Below are positions 16,695 through 27,365 of a DNA stretch of 64,000 bases, piece after piece. Under the pieces are notes generated by a model. That model ran no database searches. It was not told where the DNA came from and saw nothing but the letters and a program-made list of their open reading frames with translations. The stretch comes from Pseudomonas juntendi (GTDB taxonomy: Bacteria > Pseudomonadota > Gammaproteobacteria > Pseudomonadales > Pseudomonadaceae): the NCBI RefSeq assembly GCF_009932375.1, contig NZ_BLJG01000078.1, positions 1 through 64,000 of the forward strand. Direction: 5' to 3'. The number at the start of each line of letters is the position of its first letter. Position 1 is the first letter of the stretch. The position numbers were made by a program, and so were the translations under genes.

Positions 16695-17774
16695 ATGGCC
16701 AGACCCGGATTCCGCCTTGCTGTGTGCGCCACCCTGCTGGCACTGCTGGTCGTGCTGCTCGGTGCCTATACCCGCCTGACCCACGCCGGCCTCGGTTGCC
16801 CCGACTGGCCCGGTTGCTACGGTTTCATCAGCGTGCCCAAAAGCGAAGCGCAGCTGGCCCATGCCGAACTGCACTTTCCCGAACACCCGGTAGAGGCGGC
16901 CAAGGGTTGGGCCGAAATGGTTCATCGTTACTTCGCGGGCAGCCTTGCCGTGGTCATCGCCTTGCTCGCCTTGCAGGCAGTGCGCCGGCACCACAGCGAC
17001 GGGCAACCCTATCGCCTGCCTGTGCTGTTGCTGGGTGTGGTGCTGGCCCAGGCGGCGTTCGGCATGTGGACGGTCACCCTGAAGCTTTGGCCGCAGGTCG
17101 TCACGGCCCACTTGCTGGGCGGCTTTACCACGCTGAGCCTGCTGTTCCTGTTAACCCTGCGGCTTTCCCGGGCCTTTGCGCCGTTGCCCAAATTGCCGCT
17201 CAGCCTGCGGCGGGTCGCTGCGCTGGCCTTGCTGGTGGTGATCGGGCAGATCGCCTTGGGTGGCTGGGTCAGTGCCAACTACGCAGCGGTTGCCTGTATC
17301 GACCTGCCCACCTGCCATGGCCAGTGGTGGCCGGCGGCGGACTTCAGCAATGGTTTCCACCTGACCCAGCACGTTGGCCCCAACTACCTGGGGGGGCAGC
17401 TGGACAGTGATGCGCGCACGGCCATCCATGTCAGCCACCGGCTGGGTGCGTTGGTGGTCACCTGCGTGCTGCTGATGCTCAGCTGGAAACTGCAGCGCTG
17501 TGGTTTGGGCGGCCTGGCCCGGCTGGTGTTGTTGGCGTTGGCCGTGCAGGTGGGCCTGGGCATCGGCAATGTGCTGCTGCACCTGCCGCTGGCCATAGCG
17601 GTGGCGCACAACGCCGGTGGGGCTTTGCTGTTGCTGTGCATGGTGCTGGTGAACTACCGCATTCGGGTGGTCGACAAGGTACGCGTGGGTGTCGGCCAAG
17701 GCTGGCGCCTGCGGCCAGTGAACGGCGTTGGCATTTCCCATCATATGAGGAACGAGTCGTGGCGACGCTTCTGA
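16695..17774 (+). CDS. ctaA: Heme a synthase, CtaA/COX15
   Basis: A 359-residue membrane enzyme that oxidises heme o to heme a for the aa3 oxidase. Eight helices in two four-helix halves each carry histidines for heme binding: MVHRYFAG and TAHLL in the first half, HVSHRLGA and VAHNAGG in the second. A Cys pair in the first periplasmic loop (GCPDWPGC) matches the family. It starts ten bases after the SCO-like gene and overlaps the next gene by 16 bases. Confidence 0.94.
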   Translation: MARPGFRLAVCATLLALLVVLLGAYTRLTHAGLGCPDWPGCYGFISVPKSEAQLAHAELHFPEHPVEAAKGWAEMVHRYFAGSLAVVIALLALQAVRRHHSDGQPYRLPVLLLGVVLAQAAFGMWTVTLKLWPQVVTAHLLGGFTTLSLLFLLTLRLSRAFAPLPKLPLSLRRVAALALLVVIGQIALGGWVSANYAAVACIDLPTCHGQWWPAADFSNGFHLTQHVGPNYLGGQLDSDARTAIHVSHRLGALVVTCVLLMLSWKLQRCGLGGLARLVLLALAVQVGLGIGNVLLHLPLAIAVAHNAGGALLLLCMVLVNYRIRVVDKVRVGVGQGWRLRPVNGVGISHHMRNESWRRF

Positions 17775-18652
17775 GCACCCAGCGGGCCAGTTGGCGCGAT
17801 TACCTGGAGTTGACCAAGCCCAAGGTGGTCGTGCTGATGTTGATCACCTCGTTGGCGGGCATGTTCCTTGCCACCCGTGCGGGGGTGGGCTGGAGTGTGT
17901 TGGTGTTCGGCAACCTGGGTATCGGCCTGTGCGCGGGTGGCGCGGCAGTGGTCAACCATGTGGTCGACCGGCGCATCGATGCGCTGATGGCGCGTACCCG
18001 CAAGCGGCCGCTGGCCCAAGGCCGTGTCGAGCCCTTGCCGGCGTTGCTGTTTGCCCTGGCGCTGGCGCTGCTGGGCATGGCCCTGTTGCTGATTTTCACC
18101 AATGCCCTCACTGCCTGGCTGACCCTGGCCTCGCTGCTTGGCTATGCGGTGCTCTACACCGGTTTTTTAAAGCGTGCCACGCCGCAGAATATCGTGATTG
18201 GCGGCCTGGCCGGCGCTGCCCCGCCCCTTCTGGGCTGGGTCGCGGTCAGCGGCCAGGTCAGTGCCGAGCCGTTGCTGCTGGTGCTGATCATCTTCGCCTG
18301 GACCCCACCGCACTTCTGGGCCCTGGCCATCCACCGCAAGGAGGAATACGCCAAGGCCGACATTCCGATGCTGCCGGTGACCCACGGTGAGCGCTACACC
18401 AAGCTGCACATCCTGCTGTACACCCTGATATTGCTGGCGGTGAGCCTGTTGCCCTACGCCATCCACATGAGCGGCCCGCTGTACCTGGCCTGTGCCCTGG
18501 CTCTGGGCCTGCGCTTCCTGCGATGGGCCTGGGTGTTGTACCGTGGCAGCCGGCCGCACGCAGCGATCGGCACCTTCAAGTACTCTATCGTGTACCTGTT
18601 CGCGCTGTTCATCGCGTTGCTTCTCGACCACTACCTGTTGCTGAACCTATGA
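17759..18652 (+). CDS. ctaB: Protoheme IX farnesyltransferase (heme o synthase)
   Basis: A 297-residue UbiA-type prenyltransferase that adds farnesyl to protoheme to form heme o, the substrate of CtaA. The Asp-rich motif appears as [15 protein letters not shown] and the second as a DIPM loop after [11 protein letters not shown]. Nine hydrophobic segments are visible. GTG is used as start with GAGGA at seven bases; the start lies inside the end of ctaA. Pseudomonads often also carry a cyoE beside the bo3 oxidase, so this is the aa3-linked copy. Confidence 0.94.
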   Translation: MATLLSTQRASWRDYLELTKPKVVVLMLITSLAGMFLATRAGVGWSVLVFGNLGIGLCAGGAAVVNHVVDRRIDALMARTRKRPLAQGRVEPLPALLFALALALLGMALLLIFTNALTAWLTLASLLGYAVLYTGFLKRATPQNIVIGGLAGAAPPLLGWVAVSGQVSAEPLLLVLIIFAWTPPHFWALAIHRKEEYAKADIPMLPVTHGERYTKLHILLYTLILLAVSLLPYAIHMSGPLYLACALALGLRFLRWAWVLYRGSRPHAAIGTFKYSIVYLFALFIALLLDHYLLLNL

Positions 18653-19281
18653 CCCGAACCCAGAAAACCGTCTTTGTCCTCGTTGCCCTGGTCGCGCTGA
18701 TCATGGGCCTTACCGTCAACAAAGTGCTCAAGGGTCGCGACCAGCCCAACCCTGCCGAGCTGATCGATGCCGGTATCATCCTGTTGCCGCAAAGCCGCGC
18801 CGTGGCAGATGTAACCATGACCAACCAGGATGGCCAGCCGGTGCAGTTGGATGAACTGAAAGGCAAGTGGTCGCTGCTGTTCTTTGGCTACACCTACTGC
18901 CCGGACATCTGCCCGACTACCCTGGCCCAATTGCGCCAGGTGAAGAGCGAGCTGCCCAAGGATGCTGTCGACCGGTTGCAGGTGGTGTTGGTGAGCGTCG
19001 ACCCGAACCGCGACACGCCGAACCAGCTGAAGCAGTACCTGGCTTATTTCGACAAGGACTTCATTGGGGTGGCGGGGTCGATCGAAGATACCCAGAAGCT
19101 GGCCAATGCCCTGAGCATTCCATTCATTCCGGCAGATACCAGCAAGCCGGGCTACACCGTGGACCACAGCGGCAACCTGGCGGTCGTCGGGCCGGACGGG
19201 CGTCAGCGCGGGTTCATTCGGGCGCCGTTCAACAACCAGAAGCTGGTGGCGCAGTTGCCTGGGTTGGTCAAAAGGGATTGA
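18649..19281 (+). CDS. SCO1/SenC/PrrC copper chaperone
   Basis: A 210-residue membrane-anchored thioredoxin-fold protein that loads the CuA site of subunit II. Copper ligands Cys84 and Cys88 (CPDIC) and His173 (VDHSG) are all present. An N-terminal helix (about 7-25) anchors it. The start overlaps the ctaB stop (ATGA), so it closes the oxidase assembly operon; a REP pair follows. Confidence 0.95.
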   Translation: MTRTQKTVFVLVALVALIMGLTVNKVLKGRDQPNPAELIDAGIILLPQSRAVADVTMTNQDGQPVQLDELKGKWSLLFFGYTYCPDICPTTLAQLRQVKSELPKDAVDRLQVVLVSVDPNRDTPNQLKQYLAYFDKDFIGVAGSIEDTQKLANALSIPFIPADTSKPGYTVDHSGNLAVVGPDGRQRGFIRAPFNNQKLVAQLPGLVKRD

Positions 19282-19295
19282 TGGGGTATTGAAAG

Positions 19296-19381
19296 CTTCG
19301 CGGGCACGCCCGCTCCCACAGGGATATCACAAGGCCTGAGGCTAGCGATGTCCCTGTGGGAGCGGGCGTGCCCGCGAAGAA
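19296..19381. repeat. Inverted pair of REP elements
   Basis: CTTCGCGGGCACGCCCGCTC and CACAGGG face a mirror copy beginning CCCTGTGGGAGCGGGCGTGC. The pair fills the gap between convergent sco and metQ and is likely the transcript end for both. Confidence 0.85.
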
Positions 19382-19400
19382 GCCAGCGCGATTGCGAGGC

Positions 19401-20174
19401 TTAAAACGCCGGAACCACAGCGCCTTTGTACTTCTCGGTAATGAACTGCTTCACCTCAGGCGAGTGCAGCGCCGTTGCCAGCTTTTTCATCGCGTCCGAG
19501 TCCTTGTTGTCCGGGCGGGCAACCAGGATGTTCACATAGGGCGAATCGCTGCCTTCGATGGCCAGGGCATCTTTCTCGGGGTTCAGCTTGGCTTCCAGCG
19601 CGTAGTTGGTGTTGATCAGGGCCGCGTCCACCTGGGTCAGCACGCGCGGGATGGTGGCGGCTTCCAGTTCACGGAACTTGATGTTCTTCGGGTTCTCGGC
19701 AACGTCCTTCACCGTCGACAGGATGTTCTTGTTGTCCTTGAGCTTGATCACGCCGGCCTTGTCCAGCAGCAACAGGGCGCGGCCGCCGTTGGTGGCATCA
19801 TTCGGGATGACCACGGTAGCCCCGGAAGGCAGTTCGTCCAGTTTCTTGATCTTGGTCGAGTACACGCCCAGCGGCTCGATGTGCACGCCTACCACGCTTA
19901 CCAGGTCGGTGCCCTTGGCCTTGTTGAATTCATCCAGGTACGGCTGGTGCTGGAAGAAGTTGGCGTCCAGGCGCTTTTCCGCCACCTGCACGTTCGGCTG
20001 AATGTAGTCGGTGAACTCCTTGACCTTCAGTTCCACGCCCTCTTTGGCCAGCGCCGGTTTGACGAAGTTGAGGATTTCGGCGTGTGGCACCGGGGTAGCG
20101 GCGACGGTCAGGGTTTCGGCAGCATTGGCCGAGAAGGCCGCGACAGCGGCGACAACAGCAAGCAGCTTCTTCAT
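19401..20174 (-). CDS. metQ: MetQ/NlpA-family methionine-binding protein
   Basis: A 257-residue periplasmic substrate-binding protein of the MetQ/NlpA family for a methionine ABC importer. Conserved segments include TPVPHAEIL, FTDYIQPN and NATNGGRALLLL. The signal peptide ends FSANA-AE without the lipobox cysteine usual in MetQ, so this copy is probably soluble rather than a lipoprotein. AAGGAG precedes the ATG. It is the last gene of metN-metI-metQ, 64 bases after metI. Confidence 0.92.
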   Translation of the reverse strand: MKKLLAVVAAVAAFSANAAETLTVAATPVPHAEILNFVKPALAKEGVELKVKEFTDYIQPNVQVAEKRLDANFFQHQPYLDEFNKAKGTDLVSVVGVHIEPLGVYSTKIKKLDELPSGATVVIPNDATNGGRALLLLDKAGVIKLKDNKNILSTVKDVAENPKNIKFRELEAATIPRVLTQVDAALINTNYALEAKLNPEKDALAIEGSDSPYVNILVARPDNKDSDAMKKLATALHSPEVKQFITEKYKGAVVPAF

Positions 20175-20238
20175 TGATCACTCCTTGTGAGGGCCGCGAC
20201 GGCCCCCGAACGGGTCGGCCAGGCCGACCCCATTGGGG

Positions 20239-20910
20239 TTACTTACGGGAAAAATGTACGACCAGTTTGTCGCCCACGCTTTGCAGCACTTGCACCAGTA
20301 CCAGCAGCAGTACCACGGTGACCACCATCACGTCGGTCTGGAAACGCTGGTAACCGAAGCGGATCGCCAGGTCGCCGAGGCCACCGGCACCGACTACACC
20401 GGCCATGGCGGTGTACGAAACCAGGGTAATGGCGGTGACGGTGATGGCCGCGAAGATACCCGGACGGGCCTCAGGCAGCAGCGCGCTGGTGATGATCTGG
20501 CGGGTGGTGGCGCCCATCGACTGGGTCGCCTCGATGATGCCGCGGTCCACTTCCCGCAGGGCAGTTTCCACCAGCCGTGCGAAGAACGGCGTAGCACCCA
20601 CCACCAACGGCGGAATGGCGCCGGCGACACCCAGCGAGGTGCCGGTGATCAGCACCGTGATCGGGATCATCACGATCAGCAGGATGATGAACGGCAGCGA
20701 GCGCAGAATGTTCACCACCAGCGACAGCAGCGCATACACGCCCTTCTGTTCGAACATCTGCTTCGGGCCGCAGAGGAACAGCAGCACGCCCAAGGGCAAG
20801 CCGAGCAGCACGGTGAAGAACAGCGAGCCGAACAGCATGATCATGGTATCGACGGTGGCCAGCCAGATTTCGGCCCAGTCGACGTTGGCAAAGAAATTCA
20901 GGGCGTCCAT
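20239..20910 (-). CDS. metI: Methionine ABC transporter permease
   Basis: A 223-residue inner-membrane permease with five to six helices and the ABC-contact loop around EVDRGIIEATQSMGATT. It forms the channel with MetN. Its ATG shares one base with the metN stop (TGATG), so translation is coupled. A leading TTG one codon upstream is ignored. Confidence 0.95.
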   Translation of the reverse strand: MDALNFFANVDWAEIWLATVDTMIMLFGSLFFTVLLGLPLGVLLFLCGPKQMFEQKGVYALLSLVVNILRSLPFIILLIVMIPITVLITGTSLGVAGAIPPLVVGATPFFARLVETALREVDRGIIEATQSMGATTRQIITSALLPEARPGIFAAITVTAITLVSYTAMAGVVGAGGLGDLAIRFGYQRFQTDVMVVTVVLLLVLVQVLQSVGDKLVVHFSRK

Positions 20911-21917
20911 CAACGCAGTACCTCCATATGTACGTCAGCTGCCTTGAAGTGGGCGAACGCCGCTTCCATGTCACCGCCGATCAGGGCGAGGGTGAGCTGG
21001 CCATAGGGGATATCCTTGATGCGGTCGATACGCCCGGCAAGGATGCTGTAGTCCACACCGGTTTCACGGGCCACGGTGCCCAGCAGCGGTGCGTAGGTGG
21101 CATCGCCCTGGAAGGTCAGGCGCACGATGCGGCCCGGGACGTGGGCGAAATCGTCGCGTTGCTCGCCTTCGTCGACCTGCTCGTCTTCCTGGACGAAGCG
21201 CTTGGTAGTGGCGTGCTGCGGGTGCAGGAATACCTCGGCCACCGAGCCCTGCTCGACGATCTGGCCTGCATCCATCACCGCCACGCGGTCGCAGACCCGG
21301 CGGATCACGTCCATTTCGTGGGTGATCAGCACGATGGTCAGCTTCAGCTCACGGTTGATTTCGGCGAGCAATTGCAGGACCGAAGCCGTGGTTTGCGGGT
21401 CGAGGGCGCTGGTGGCCTCGTCGCACAGCAGGATCTTGGGGTTGGTAGACAGGGCGCGGGCGATACCGACGCGCTGCTTCTGGCCACCCGACAACTGCGC
21501 CGGGTACTTTTTGGCGTGGTCCGAGAGCCCGACGCGGGCCAGCAGTTCGGTGACGCGCTTGTCGATTTCGCTGCGCGACAGCTCGCCGGCCAGGGTCAGT
21601 GGCAGTGCCACGTTGTCGGCGACGGTTTTGGAAGCCAGCAGGTTGAAGTGCTGGAAAATCATCCCGACCTGCTGGCGGAAGCCGCGCAGCTGGCTGGCGT
21701 TGAACGCGGTAACGTCTTGGCCATCGACGATGATCTTGCCGCCGGAAGGCTCTTCAAGGCGGTTGATCAAACGCAGCATGGTGCTCTTGCCGGCGCCGGA
21801 GTGGCCGATAAGGCCGAACACCTGGCCATCTTCGATGGTAAGGCTGGTCGGATTCAATGCGGGGATTTCCCTACCGGCAACGCGGTAGGTCTTGTGTACC
21901 TGTTGGAACTCGATCAC
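20910..21917 (-). CDS. metN: Methionine ABC transporter ATP-binding protein
   Basis: A 335-residue ATPase with Walker [10 protein letters not shown], signature LSGGQKQR, Walker [14 protein letters not shown] and the switch His in ITHEMDV. The C-terminal extra domain (about 265-335) is the NIL/ACT-type domain through which methionine inhibits transport in MetN. GTG starts the gene with AAGG upstream. It leads the metNIQ operon, divergent from katE. Confidence 0.95.
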   Translation of the reverse strand: MIEFQQVHKTYRVAGREIPALNPTSLTIEDGQVFGLIGHSGAGKSTMLRLINRLEEPSGGKIIVDGQDVTAFNASQLRGFRQQVGMIFQHFNLLASKTVADNVALPLTLAGELSRSEIDKRVTELLARVGLSDHAKKYPAQLSGGQKQRVGIARALSTNPKILLCDEATSALDPQTTASVLQLLAEINRELKLTIVLITHEMDVIRRVCDRVAVMDAGQIVEQGSVAEVFLHPQHATTKRFVQEDEQVDEGEQRDDFAHVPGRIVRLTFQGDATYAPLLGTVARETGVDYSILAGRIDRIKDIPYGQLTLALIGGDMEAAFAHFKAADVHMEVLR

Positions 21918-22143
21918 GTAGCGAACCTTGTGGGGCGCATGGAATTTGGGTCAGCGGTTAGCTGGGGTGGCGCATTTTAGCCTTTTCCCCTGGCTGTTCT
22001 TAGCATTTATTTCGTCAGGCACCAATCCTTCGGGTATATGGCGACAATCGGTAAACCTGATTGAACGCTCGCCGCTCCCCTCCAGTCACTACCAGAACAA
22101 GCCCGAACGGGCATGCCTGAAGACTGACGAGGAGAGCCGACCC

Positions 22144-24279
22144 ATGCCCAGCAAGAAAACGGACGCGCCCAAGCACAGTGAGGCCGCCGGCACCCAGACC
22201 CCCGACCGGGCCAACACCAATGCCAAGCTGCAGAGCCTGGAGCCGTTCCGTAGCGATGCTACCGGCCAGGCGTTGCGCACCAACCAAGGGGTGAAGATCG
22301 CCGACAACCAGAACAGCCTGAAGGCGGGTGCGCGCGGGCCTTCGCTGCTTGAAGACTTCATCATGCGCGAGAAGATCACCCATTTCGACCATGAGCGTAT
22401 CCCGGAGCGTATCGTGCACGCCCGCGGTACCGGGGCGCACGGGTATTTTCAGAGCTATGGCTGCCATGCCGAACTGACCAAGGCGGGTTTCCTGCAGGAC
22501 CCGGAAAAGATCACCCCGGTGTTCGTGCGCTTTTCCACTGTGCAGGGGCCACGCGGCTCGGGTGACACGGTGCGTGATGTGCGCGGCTTTGCCGTGAAGT
22601 TCTACACCGATGAAGGCAATTTCGACTTGGTTGGCAACAACATGCCGGTTTTCTTCATCCAGGACGCGATCAAGTTCCCGGATTTCGTGCATGCCGTGAA
22701 GCCTGAGCCGCACAACGAAATGCCGACCGGTGGCTCGGCCCATGACACGTTCTGGGATTTCGTTTCGCTGGTGCCCGAATCGGCGCACATGGTGATCTGG
22801 GCGATGTCCGACCGCGCCATTCCCCGTAGCCTGCGCATGATGGAAGGCTTTGGTGTACACACCTTCCGCCTGATCAACGCCGAAGGCGTGGCCAGCTTCG
22901 TCAAGTTTCACTGGAAACCGCGCCAGGGCGTGCATTCGGTGCTGTGGGACGAAGCGCAGAAACTGGCCGGCAAAGACACCGACTACCACCGCCGCGACCT
23001 GTGGGAAGCTATCGAGACCGGTGACTACCCAGAGTGGGAATTGGGCGTGCAGATCGTGCCCGAGGCAGACGAGCACAAGTTCGACTTCGACCTGCTCGAT
23101 CCTACCAAGCTCATCCCTGAAGAGTTGGTGCCCGTGACGCTGCTGGGCAAGATGGTGCTCAACCGCAACCCGGACAACTTCTTCGCCGAAACCGAGCAGG
23201 TGGCGTTCTGCCCGGGGCATATCGTGCCCGGTATCGACTTCACCAACGATCCGCTGCTGCAGGGCCGGCTGTTCTCGTACACCGATACACAGATCAGCCG
23301 CCTGGGTGGGCCGAATTTCCATGAAATCCCGATCAACCGGCCGGTGGCGCCCAATCACAGTGGCCAGCGCGACGCCATGCACCGCATGACCATCGACAAG
23401 GGCCGTGCTTCGTATGAGCCCAACTCAATCGATGGCGGCTGGCCGAAGGAAACCCCACCTGCTGCGCAGGATGGTGGCTTCGAGAGCTACCAGGAGCGCA
23501 TCGATGCGCACAAGATCCGCCAGCGCAGCGATTCGTTTGGCGACCACTTCTCGCAGGCGCGGCTGTTCTTCCAGAGCATGAGCCCTACCGAGCAACAGCA
23601 CATCATCAAGGCCTACAGCTTCGAGCTGGGCAAGGTGGAGCGTGAAAGCATTCGCCAGCGGGAAGTGAATGAGATTCTTGCCAATATCGACCTGAAACTG
23701 GCGGCGGCTGTCGCGGCGAACCTGGGGCTGCCCGCACCCAAGCAGGGTACGGTCCAGGTGAAAGGTAGCAAGCTGGCGCAGTCCAAGGCGTTGAGCCAAA
23801 TGAACCACCCTGGTTCGGTAGGCATCAAAGGCCGCAAGATTGCAGTGCTGGTGGCCGATGGCGTGGACGCGGCCAGTGTCGACAAGCTGGTGAAAGCGCT
23901 GGAGGCCCACAGTGCACGGCCCATGCTGCTGGGGCCGACGTCGGCGCCGGTGAAGGCGGCCGACGGCAAACAGCTACCGGTGGATGCGTCGATGGAAGGT
24001 ATGCCGTCGGTCATGTTCGACGGGGTTGTGGTGCCGGCGGGCAAGGCCTCTACCGATGCGCTGGCGGCCAGCGGCCTGGCCAAGCACTTCCTGCTGGAAG
24101 GCTATAAGCACCTCAAGGCAATGGTGCTGACCAAAGACCTGGTCAGCGGCCTGGGGCTCAAGGAGGACAAGGGCCTGCTGGTGGGGGATGACCAGAAAGT
24201 GATGGATGCCTTCGTCAAGGCGGTAGAGGGGCATCGGGTTTGGGAGCGGGAGGCTGCTGCGGAGGCTGTGCCGGCCTAA
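22144..24279 (+). CDS. katE: Large-subunit monofunctional catalase (HPII type)
   Basis: A 711-residue clade-2 catalase that dismutates hydrogen peroxide. Catalytic His92 and Asn165 and the heme ligand Tyr379 fall at exactly the spacing of E. coli HPII (128, 201, 415). The C-terminal 150 residues form the extra flavodoxin/DJ-1-like domain (from [13 protein letters not shown]). At the position of HPII His392, which is linked to the heme tyrosine, this protein has Cys356. GAGGAG precedes the ATG. The monocistronic gene is divergent from metN, and REP elements follow. Confidence 0.96.
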   Translation: MPSKKTDAPKHSEAAGTQTPDRANTNAKLQSLEPFRSDATGQALRTNQGVKIADNQNSLKAGARGPSLLEDFIMREKITHFDHERIPERIVHARGTGAHGYFQSYGCHAELTKAGFLQDPEKITPVFVRFSTVQGPRGSGDTVRDVRGFAVKFYTDEGNFDLVGNNMPVFFIQDAIKFPDFVHAVKPEPHNEMPTGGSAHDTFWDFVSLVPESAHMVIWAMSDRAIPRSLRMMEGFGVHTFRLINAEGVASFVKFHWKPRQGVHSVLWDEAQKLAGKDTDYHRRDLWEAIETGDYPEWELGVQIVPEADEHKFDFDLLDPTKLIPEELVPVTLLGKMVLNRNPDNFFAETEQVAFCPGHIVPGIDFTNDPLLQGRLFSYTDTQISRLGGPNFHEIPINRPVAPNHSGQRDAMHRMTIDKGRASYEPNSIDGGWPKETPPAAQDGGFESYQERIDAHKIRQRSDSFGDHFSQARLFFQSMSPTEQQHIIKAYSFELGKVERESIRQREVNEILANIDLKLAAAVAANLGLPAPKQGTVQVKGSKLAQSKALSQMNHPGSVGIKGRKIAVLVADGVDAASVDKLVKALEAHSARPMLLGPTSAPVKAADGKQLPVDASMEGMPSVMFDGVVVPAGKASTDALAASGLAKHFLLEGYKHLKAMVLTKDLVSGLGLKEDKGLLVGDDQKVMDAFVKAVEGHRVWEREAAAEAVPA

Positions 24280-24299
24280 TAGCAGGCAATTAAGTAATT

Positions 24300-24420
24300 T
24301 GGGGCCGCTTTGCGGCCCTTCGCGGGCACGCCCGCTCCCACACGTTTGGCGCTGAGCTCAAGAAATGCGCGATCCCCTGTGGGAGCGGGCGTGCCCGCGA
24401 AGGGCTGCAACGCAGCCCCA
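24300..24420. repeat. Inverted pair of REP elements with extra hairpin stems
   Basis: Two REP cores (TTCGCGGGCACGCCCGCTCC and its mirror) lie between convergent katE and the lipoprotein gene. They are flanked by GGGGCCGCTTTGCGGCCC on one side and GGGCTGCAACGCAGCCC on the other, so the whole block can fold into a set of nested hairpins. Confidence 0.85.
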
Positions 24421-24434
24421 GCGCCCCAGCGTTT

Positions 24435-25142
24435 TCAGCGCTGATGCGGCACCAGAACCACCTGCGCCGGCAGTGAGCGCTGAATTTCATGCTTCTGCTT
24501 CAGCTCAAACCCGCTGTCGATCTTGCGCACGCGCTTCTCCAGCAAGGTTTTCAGCCAGGGCGCGTCGTGGGTGCGCGGCACCTGGAACACCACTTCACAG
24601 TCATAGCTCACCACGTCTGCCGCAATGTCATCCAGTTGGCGGCGCATGGCGCGGCTGTCGGTGGTTTTCAGGGCCACCACGGTGCTGGGTGCGGTCGGGT
24701 CGATGATCAGCGCCTTGGGCTTGGCCTCGGCGGCCTTCAGCGCCGCTTCGGCTTTGGCCAGCTCGGCCTTGCGCGCCTGGCTCACGGCGTCGCCCCCGGT
24801 CACCGCAGGGGCTTGCGGCATCAGCGCCCGGGCACGGGCCAAGGCCGTTGCAGCGGCATTCACGTCACCTTTTTGCAGCACGATCTGGCTACGCTGCAGG
24901 TAGGCTTCGGCCAGTTGGCGCTGGTATTGCTCCAGGCGTGCGTCGTCGGGCGCCTGGGCCTGCAGGGCAGCCAGCTGGTCTTCGGCGGTGGCCAGCTCGT
25001 TGCTGGCGATGTTTTGTTGCAACTGCTGCCAGGCATCGGCTTGGGCAGGTGCGGTGGCCTGTTCCACCGGCGCACTGGAACAGGCAGCCAGGAACAGTGA
25101 AAACGCGGCAACAAGCAGATAACGGGAGGCGAACGGCTTCAT
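24435..25142 (-). CDS. Lipoprotein with helical repeats (PA5502-like)
   Basis: A 235-residue lipoprotein: the signal peptide ends LAAC-SS, giving Cys21 as the lipidated residue. Residues 35-150 are Ala/Gln-rich helical repeats resembling TPR pairs (LQQNIASNELATAEDQL, AYLQRSQIVLQKGDV). The C-terminal 80 residues form a small mixed domain. It lies 126 bases after znuB on the same strand, so it may be read through from the zinc operon, but no zinc-binding motif is visible. Function is unknown. Confidence 0.82.
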   Translation of the reverse strand: MKPFASRYLLVAAFSLFLAACSSAPVEQATAPAQADAWQQLQQNIASNELATAEDQLAALQAQAPDDARLEQYQRQLAEAYLQRSQIVLQKGDVNAAATALARARALMPQAPAVTGGDAVSQARKAELAKAEAALKAAEAKPKALIIDPTAPSTVVALKTTDSRAMRRQLDDIAADVVSYDCEVVFQVPRTHDAPWLKTLLEKRVRKIDSGFELKQKHEIQRSLPAQVVLVPHQR

Positions 25143-25268
25143 TCCTGCGATTCTCTATTTGCGCAAAAAGCGAGCAAGTCTACACCCAGGTGCGCACGCT
25201 CGAAAACAGGTCTTACAGACCCTTTACCCGGGAAAAGGTTGCAAGGCGTGCCTGAGCACGCCCTGTAA

Positions 25269-26051
25269 TCAGCGCTTTGGCAGGGCCAGGCTCAGCAAGA
25301 ATAGCACCGCTGCACAGACCACGATCGACGGCCCGGCGGGGGTGTCCTTGAACCAGGACATGGCCAGGCCACCGCAGACCGCGGTGATGCCCAGCAGGCT
25401 GGCACCCAGCGCCATCTGCTCGGGCGAGCGGGCGTGGCGCTGCGCCGCAGCAGCGGGGATGATCAACAGCGAGGTGATCAGCAGCACGCCGACGATCTTC
25501 ATGGCCACGGCGATCACCACCGCAATCAGCAGCATCAGCGCCAGGCGCAGGCCGGCTACGGGGAGGCCTTCGACCATGGCCAGTTCCTCATGCACGGTAA
25601 CCGCCAACAGCGGCCGCCAGAGCACGCCCAGCAACAGCAGCACCAGCGCACTGCCGCCGAGGATCCAGGCCAGGTCGGTGGTGCTGATGGCCAGCAGGTC
25701 GCCGAACAGGTAGGCCATCAGGTCGATACGCACATCGTGCATGAAGCTGAGCACCACCAGGCCCAGTGACAAGGTGCTGGGGGCGAGGATGCCGAGCAGG
25801 GTGTCGGAGGCCAGCGGCTGGCGTTGCTGCAAGGTCACCAGCAGCACCGCCAGCAACAGGCAGCCAACGGTGACGGCCAGGGCCGGGCTTACATCCAGGG
25901 CGAAACCCATGGCCACGCCCAGCAATGCGGCATGGGACAGGGTGTCGCCGAAATACGCCATGCGCCGCCATACCACGAAAGAGCCGAGCGGGCCCGCGAC
26001 AACGGCCAGGGACAGGCCTGCAAGCAAGGCGTAAAGAAGAAAATCAGCCAT
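25269..26051 (-). CDS. znuB: Zinc ABC transporter permease
   Basis: A 260-residue membrane permease of the ABC-3 (metal) family with about eight helices and the conserved core [13 protein letters not shown]. It moves zinc delivered by ZnuA, powered by ZnuC. The ATG lies inside the last codons of znuC (eight-base overlap), so upstream in-frame extension into znuC is rejected. Confidence 0.95.
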   Translation of the reverse strand: MADFLLYALLAGLSLAVVAGPLGSFVVWRRMAYFGDTLSHAALLGVAMGFALDVSPALAVTVGCLLLAVLLVTLQQRQPLASDTLLGILAPSTLSLGLVVLSFMHDVRIDLMAYLFGDLLAISTTDLAWILGGSALVLLLLGVLWRPLLAVTVHEELAMVEGLPVAGLRLALMLLIAVVIAVAMKIVGVLLITSLLIIPAAAAQRHARSPEQMALGASLLGITAVCGGLAMSWFKDTPAGPSIVVCAAVLFLLSLALPKR

Positions 26052-26817
26052 GCTTGCAGTGCTCTCCGTGAACGTGGGGGCTGGGGGCGACCACCGAGCC
26101 ATGCAGGTCGTGGCTGTGGTCGTGATGGTGATGATAAACAGCCAGGCTAGGTGCGTTCTGCCCGAACAGTTCGACAAAGGCTGGGTCGTTGCTGACCTGT
26201 TCCGGGTGACCCGAGCAGCAGACATGGCGGTTCAGGCACACCACCTGGTCGGTGGCGCTCATGACCAGGTGCAGGTCGTGCGACACCATCAACACGCCGC
26301 AACCATGGCGGTCGCGCAGCCGGGTGATGAGGTTGTACAGCTCGGTCTGGCCGACCACATCCACCCCTTGCACCGGCTCGTCGAGTACCAGCAACTGCGG
26401 CGCACGCAACAAGGCACGCGCCAGCAGGACGCGCTGCATCTCGCCACCGGAGATGGTCTGGATCGGGCTGTCGATAACCTGTTCGGCGCCCACTTCCTGC
26501 AGGGCCGATACGGCTGCTGCCCGGTCTACCCCCGGCACCAGGCGCAGGAAGCGCAGCACGGAAAGCGGCAGGGTGGCATCGACCTGGATTTTTTGCGGCA
26601 TGTAGCCGATACGCAGCCTGGGCTTGCGCCATACCGTGCCGCGGTGCGGCTTGAGCAGCCCGAGCACGGCGCGCACCAAGGTGGTCTTGCCCGCGCCATT
26701 GGGGCCTATCAGGGTGACGATCTGGCGGGGCGCCACCGACAGGTCGATGCTGTCGAGCACCGCCTCGCCGCCATAGCTGACGCCCACCTGTTCCAGGCGG
26801 ATCAGGGCATCGCTCAT
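26044..26817 (-). CDS. znuC: Zinc ABC transporter ATP-binding protein
   Basis: A 257-residue ATPase with Walker [10 protein letters not shown], signature SGGEMQR, Walker [11 protein letters not shown] and switch His in VSHDLH. The C-terminal tail is very His-rich ([20 protein letters not shown]), as in other ZnuC proteins, and may sense or hold zinc. The start overlaps the zur stop (ATGA). Confidence 0.95.
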   Translation of the reverse strand: MSDALIRLEQVGVSYGGEAVLDSIDLSVAPRQIVTLIGPNGAGKTTLVRAVLGLLKPHRGTVWRKPRLRIGYMPQKIQVDATLPLSVLRFLRLVPGVDRAAAVSALQEVGAEQVIDSPIQTISGGEMQRVLLARALLRAPQLLVLDEPVQGVDVVGQTELYNLITRLRDRHGCGVLMVSHDLHLVMSATDQVVCLNRHVCCSGHPEQVSNDPAFVELFGQNAPSLAVYHHHHDHSHDLHGSVVAPSPHVHGEHCKHG

Positions 26818-27299
26818 GCCGCGCTCCGGCAATTGCCGCACAGGCCGACCACTTCCACGGTTTGGGTCTCGACCGTGAAGCCCACGCCCTTGGCGCTGTC
26901 GATGATGGCCTCGCTGATGCTGTGTTGCTCCAACTCGATGGCGACGTGGCATGCACGGCAGATCAGGAACTGGCCTTGATGCACGTGCTCGGGGTGGCTG
27001 CAGCCGATGAACGCGTTGAGCGAGGCAATGCGGTGCACCAGGCCGTTTTCCAGCAGGAAGTCCAGTGCGCGGTACACCGTGGGCGGTGCAGCGCGGCGGC
27101 CGTCCTGCTCGCTGAGCACGGCAAGGATATCGTAGGCACCCAGCGGCTTGTGGCTTTGCCATACCAGCTCCAGCACCCGGCGGCGCAGCGCGGTCAGGCG
27201 CAGGCCCTGGCGGGTGCACAAGGCATCAGCTTCAGCCAGTGCGCTATGCACGCAGTGGGAGTGATCATGGGGACGGTTGGCCAGCGGCGTGATGGACAT
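26814..27299 (-). CDS. zur: Zinc uptake regulator, Fur family
   Basis: A 161-residue Fur-family repressor. The N-terminal winged helix contains [13 protein letters not shown] and [13 protein letters not shown]. The dimer domain has the structural zinc cysteines CRAC and CGNC and a His-rich sensing region (CSHPEHVH). It represses zinc uptake genes when zinc is plentiful. It heads the operon zur-znuC-znuB and is divergent from znuA with a shared operator. Confidence 0.94.
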   Translation of the reverse strand: MSITPLANRPHDHSHCVHSALAEADALCTRQGLRLTALRRRVLELVWQSHKPLGAYDILAVLSEQDGRRAAPPTVYRALDFLLENGLVHRIASLNAFIGCSHPEHVHQGQFLICRACHVAIELEQHSISEAIIDSAKGVGFTVETQTVEVVGLCGNCRSAA

Positions 27300-27325
27300 G
27301 GGCAGCGACGATTCTGTATGGAGAC

Positions 27326-27338
27326 GTTATTATGTTAC
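27326..27338. promoter_or_regulatory. Candidate Zur box between zur and znuA
   Basis: GTTATTATGTTAC resembles the GTTATA-N-TATAAC palindrome bound by Zur, with about three mismatches. It sits 27 bases from zur and 28 bases from the preferred znuA start, in the only gap between the divergent transcripts, where one operator could control both. Confidence 0.6.
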
Positions 27339-27365
27339 CCGTTTCTCACGACTCGAGTATTCACC

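Noticed and set aside
19296..24420. Repeated palindromes considered as CRISPR or transposon ends
   Set aside because: They are isolated REP pairs without regular spacers, target duplications or a transposase gene.
27318..27365. ATG upstream of znuA as the true start
   Set aside because: It would put the Zur-type operator within the coding region and add residues before a normal signal peptide.
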